Shown here one piece after another: positions 31,540 to 34,679 of a DNA stretch of 34,679 bases. Within the stretch, counting starts at the first letter, position 1; each line of letters begins with the position of its first letter. The notes under the pieces were generated by a model. The model saw only the letters and a list, made by a program, of their open reading frames with translations. It was not told where the DNA came from and did no database searches. This DNA comes from Myxococcales bacterium. Lineage in GTDB: Bacteria > Myxococcota > Myxococcia > Myxococcales > JAKAPL01. The stretch covers positions 1 through 34,679 of the forward strand of contig JAKAPL010000037.1 of assembly GCA_021807105.1 (NCBI GenBank). The letters are read 5' to 3'. A program made the position numbers and the translations under genes.

Positions 31540-32498
31540 GCCGCGGCCTCCGGCGCGGCCGCCACGCGGGTGCGGATCACGATCTGACGGCAGCGCGAGA
31601 GCGCCTCCTTGCAGTCGTCGGGCGTGGGCTCGGCCTTGGCGAACTTCGCGAGGTCCCCCTGCGCGCACAGCCAGGCGACGTCGGCGAGCCGGAGCCCTTC
31701 GGTCGGCAGGCGGGCCAGCTCGGCCTGCAGCTCCGTCGATGTCATGTCGAGGGCGAGGATGCCGTACCGGGCGGAGAGATAGGCCCGCAGGGCGAGCGAG
31801 AGCCGCAGGTGGAACTCCTTGAAGCGGCCCTTCGCGGGCAGCCCCTCGCCCTCCAGAGCGGCGAGCGCGGCGAGCGCCGCCTCGTCGGCCGGGACCGGCG
31901 GCGGCGCGGGGGCGGCCTCGCCGCGGCGCGGCCGGCGGCGCCACCAGCCGGCGGCCGCCACCAGCAGCGAGAGCGCGGCGAGGCCCGCGAGCCCGATCCA
32001 GAGCAGCCGGTAGCTGCGCACGGTCACCGCCACGGGACCGCGGATGTCGCGCCGCTTCCTGTCCTTCACGATGTCGGGGGCGATCCCCTTCACCGTGGGG
32101 CCGGGGAGCGAGAGCGCCTGGCCCGGACCGCCCGCGAGCGCGATGTCCGGGATCGCCTGCGGGCCGAGCTTGAAGAGGGCGAGCTTCAGGCCGAACCGGG
32201 TCGTCACGAGCTTGCCCGCCGGGACGTCCTCCCGCGTCTGCCCGATCAGGACGAACGGGTCGAGCTTCTGCGTGGGGGCGAGGCTCCAGTGCTCGCCGGG
32301 GGCGTGCTTCACCTCCACGGTCACGGTGAAGGGCTGCCCGAGCCGCGCCTCGGACACGCCGGAGGTCGCGACGGCCGAACGCGGTCCGTCGCCGCCCGGC
32401 GCCGCGGCCTTCGCCGCCCGGGCCACGGGCGCGCCCCGCGCCACCCCTCCTGCCTGGAGAAGGAGGAGCAGCGGTGCGATCCGCAGCGCCGCCCTCAT
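31536..32498 (-). CDS. Exported single-pass protein of the Bat operon, function unknown
   Basis: ATG 32498 overlaps the DUF58 stop by four bases (ATGA). The 320-residue protein has a signal peptide (about 1-22). A BatD-like beta domain follows (SEARLGQPFTVTVEVKHAPG, about 49-68). A membrane helix is at about 168-190 (LLWIGLAGLAALSLLVAAAG). A helical cytosolic domain follows (FKEFHLRLSLALRAYLSARY near 233-252), and then a segment rich in Leu and Asp. This layout resembles the DUF4381-like membrane proteins seen beside Bat genes, but the family assignment is tentative. Its position suggests it links the MoxR/DUF58 pair to the VWA proteins. Confidence 0.75.
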   Translation of the reverse strand: MRAALRIAPLLLLLQAGGVARGAPVARAAKAAAPGGDGPRSAVATSGVSEARLGQPFTVTVEVKHAPGEHWSLAPTQKLDPFVLIGQTREDVPAGKLVTTRFGLKLALFKLGPQAIPDIALAGGPGQALSLPGPTVKGIAPDIVKDRKRRDIRGPVAVTVRSYRLLWIGLAGLAALSLLVAAAGWWRRRPRRGEAAPAPPPVPADEAALAALAALEGEGLPAKGRFKEFHLRLSLALRAYLSARYGILALDMTSTELQAELARLPTEGLRLADVAWLCAQGDLAKFAKAEPTPDDCKEALSRCRQIVIRTRVAAAPEAAA

Positions 32499-33451
32499 GC
32501 CCCCAGCCTCCGCGCCCGGGCGTGGAAGAAGGAGACGAGCGGCTTCACGTAGTCGCCCTCGCAGGAGAGCTCGACGTGGTCGATCCCGAGCCGCGCGAAC
32601 AGCCGCCGCCGCTCGCTTTTCAGCTCCCGGAACGCCGCCGCGTACTCCGCCCGCACGGCCGAGCTGCCGGTGTCGACATAGGCGACCTCCCCCGTCTCCG
32701 GGTCCTGCACGAGCACGAGGCCGGCGCGCGGCAGCGCCGTCTCCATCGGGTCCACGACCACGAGCGGCACCACGTCGTGACGCCGCACGGCGAGCGTGAG
32801 CGGCGTGCCGTAGCCCCCGCCGCCCGCCGGCTGGAGGAAATCCGAGAGGACGAAGGCGATGGCCCGCCGGTGGAGCGCCCGGCGCAGGAAGGTGAGGGCG
32901 GCCCCGAGGTCCGTCCTAGTCCCTCGCGCCCGGTGGGAGAGGATCTCGCTCACGATCCGCATGACGTGCTTGCGGCCGCGCTTGGGCGGCACGAACCGCT
33001 CGACCCGGTCGGAGAAGAGGACGAGCCCGGTCCGGTCGTCGTTCGCGGCGGCCGAGAAGGCGAGCAGCGAGGCCAGCTCCGCCGCGACCTCGGCCTTCGC
33101 CTTCTTCCGGCTGCCGAAGCCGACCGAGCCGGAGGCGTCGACGAGGAGCATGACCGTCAGCTCCCGCTCCTCGGTGAAGACCTTCACGTAGGCGTCGTTC
33201 ATCCGCGCCGAGACGTTCCAGTCGATCGCCCGCACGTCGTCGCCGGGCTGGTAGAGCCGGACCTCGTCGAACGCCATCCCCCGCCCCTTGAAGACCGAGT
33301 GGTACTGGCCGGCGAGCCGGTCGTTGACCGCGCGGCGGGTGGTGATCTCCAGCCGCCGGACGGTGCGCAGGAGCTCCTGGCGGCGCGAGGTCGCGGCTTG
33401 CGCCGCCTCGTCCGCGGGCCGGGGGGCGCGAGAGATCGTCGGTCGGGGCAC
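32495..33451 (-). CDS. DUF58 protein of the Bat operon
   Basis: GTG 33451 lies 30 bases after the moxR stop. The 318-residue protein holds the DUF58 hallmark around residues 57-80: FDEVRLYQPGDDVRAIDWN, followed by VSARM. A VWA-like part follows (VMLLVDASGSVGFGSR, about 100-115, with DxSxS). There is no signal peptide or membrane helix. DUF58 genes almost always travel with MoxR ATPases and the pair is thought to act in assembling or activating VWA proteins. The start context GGGAGGGAG upstream may act as Shine-Dalgarno. Confidence 0.9.
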   Translation of the reverse strand: MPRPTISRAPRPADEAAQAATSRRQELLRTVRRLEITTRRAVNDRLAGQYHSVFKGRGMAFDEVRLYQPGDDVRAIDWNVSARMNDAYVKVFTEERELTVMLLVDASGSVGFGSRKKAKAEVAAELASLLAFSAAANDDRTGLVLFSDRVERFVPPKRGRKHVMRIVSEILSHRARGTRTDLGAALTFLRRALHRRAIAFVLSDFLQPAGGGGYGTPLTLAVRRHDVVPLVVVDPMETALPRAGLVLVQDPETGEVAYVDTGSSAVRAEYAAAFRELKSERRRLFARLGIDHVELSCEGDYVKPLVSFFHARARRLGA

Positions 33452-33481
33452 GTTCGGGAGGGAGAGGGCCCGGGGCGGGGG

Positions 33482-34471
<990 letters not shown>

Positions 34472-34505
34472 CGACTCCTCCTTCAGGTCCGCAAGAGAGG
34501 CCCGA

Positions 34506-34535
34506 TTGATACCAGCCGCCGGCCCCGAGTTTCAA
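34506..34535 (-). promoter_or_regulatory. Promoter of the MoxR-Bat operon
   Basis: On the minus strand TTGAAA (34530-34535), an 18-base spacer and TATCAA (34506-34511) lie 34 bases before ATG 34471. No other comparable promoter is seen within the operon, so it probably drives all eight genes. Confidence 0.6.
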
Positions 34536-34570
34536 CAGGCAAGGCGTGGACCTATTCCCTCGGCAGGCGC

Positions 34571-34599
34571 GATTGAACCCGTCTTATTCACGGTCCGGC
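34571..34599 (-). repeat. Copy B of the dispersed 29-bp element
   Basis: The minus strand carries accgtgaataagacggg, identical to 1596-1612, with 26 of 29 bases shared over the wider element. It sits upstream of the MoxR promoter, outside any gene I can support. Confidence 0.6.
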
Positions 34600-34654
34600 T
34601 GCTGCGGCGTCCGATCCCGCGCCTGCGAAGGGCGTGCTCGCTCCTTCCTCCTGC

Positions 34655-34672
34655 GGCGTGCTTCAGCACGCC
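34655..34672. repeat. Short inverted repeat at the right edge
   Basis: Arms ggcgtgct (34655-34662) and agcacgcc (34665-34672) pair perfectly over two bases. It may be a hairpin or part of a longer element running off the window. No gene is visible in 34600-34679. Confidence 0.45.
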
Positions 34673-34679
34673 TCGTCGG

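Overview
This is a strongly GC-rich bacterial chromosome segment. Almost all synonymous positions in the real genes are G or C, and no tRNA, rRNA, CRISPR array, integrase or transposase is recognisable. Asp-Ala-Gly linkers in a secreted repeat lipoprotein, an IPT/TIG-type N-terminal region, a PEGA protein, a PilZ protein and a full Bat cluster together suggest a Myxococcota/'deltaproteobacterial'-type Gram-negative. That placement is inference; no marker gene here settles it.

Layout from left to right. (1) 1-2550: a gene cut by the left edge on the minus strand, whose N-terminus is a perfect 21-bp (seven-residue) repeat, then three small plus-strand genes of unknown or poorly known role (206-aa basic-tailed protein, 61-aa KGG-motif protein, 137-aa nuclease-fold-like protein). 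(2) 2605-4701 minus: an MsbA-type ABC exporter with a small acidic protein behind it. (3) 4836-10737 plus: an M1-peptidase-like lipoprotein, HtpX membrane protease, a PEGA-domain secreted protein, a PilZ protein and MoeA. (4) 10936-14969 plus: the respiratory complex I genes nuoA-B-C-D-H, tightly packed behind a good sigma70-type promoter; nuoE/F/G and nuoI-N are absent here. (5) 15029-19198: a small basic protein, a DUF1684 protein, a YceI-like protein, an Rsm22-family rRNA methyltransferase and an outer-membrane beta-barrel. (6) 19202-21218: an MBL-fold hydrolase whose gene overlaps a gene for an unusual helical/coiled-coil protein ending in a RelE/ParE-like domain. (7) 21332-24851 minus: quinolinate synthase NadA, overlapped by a large lipoprotein with five cysteine-patterned repeats. 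(8) 24866-25877: a long gap holding a degenerate 21-bp periodic tract, then a 122-aa protein. (9) 26073-34471 minus: an eight-gene MoxR-DUF58-BatA-B-C-D-E operon with overlapping starts and stops at six successive junctions.

The Bat operon acts as one module. MoxR (AAA+) and DUF58 sit with two VWA-domain membrane proteins, a TPR protein, a large BatD and a TPR/SH3 BatE, all apparently translated in a coupled way from one promoter at 34506-34535.

Two genome-level patterns stand out. First, many starts lack a Shine-Dalgarno sequence but have a TANNNT-like hexamer six to eight bases upstream, suggesting frequent leaderless mRNAs. Second, three separate tracts (124-543, 17110-17193, 25109-25402) share a 21-bp period. 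The least familiar gene arrangement is the MBL / coiled-coil-RelE pair; it is the best candidate for an undescribed system, though its function is unknown.
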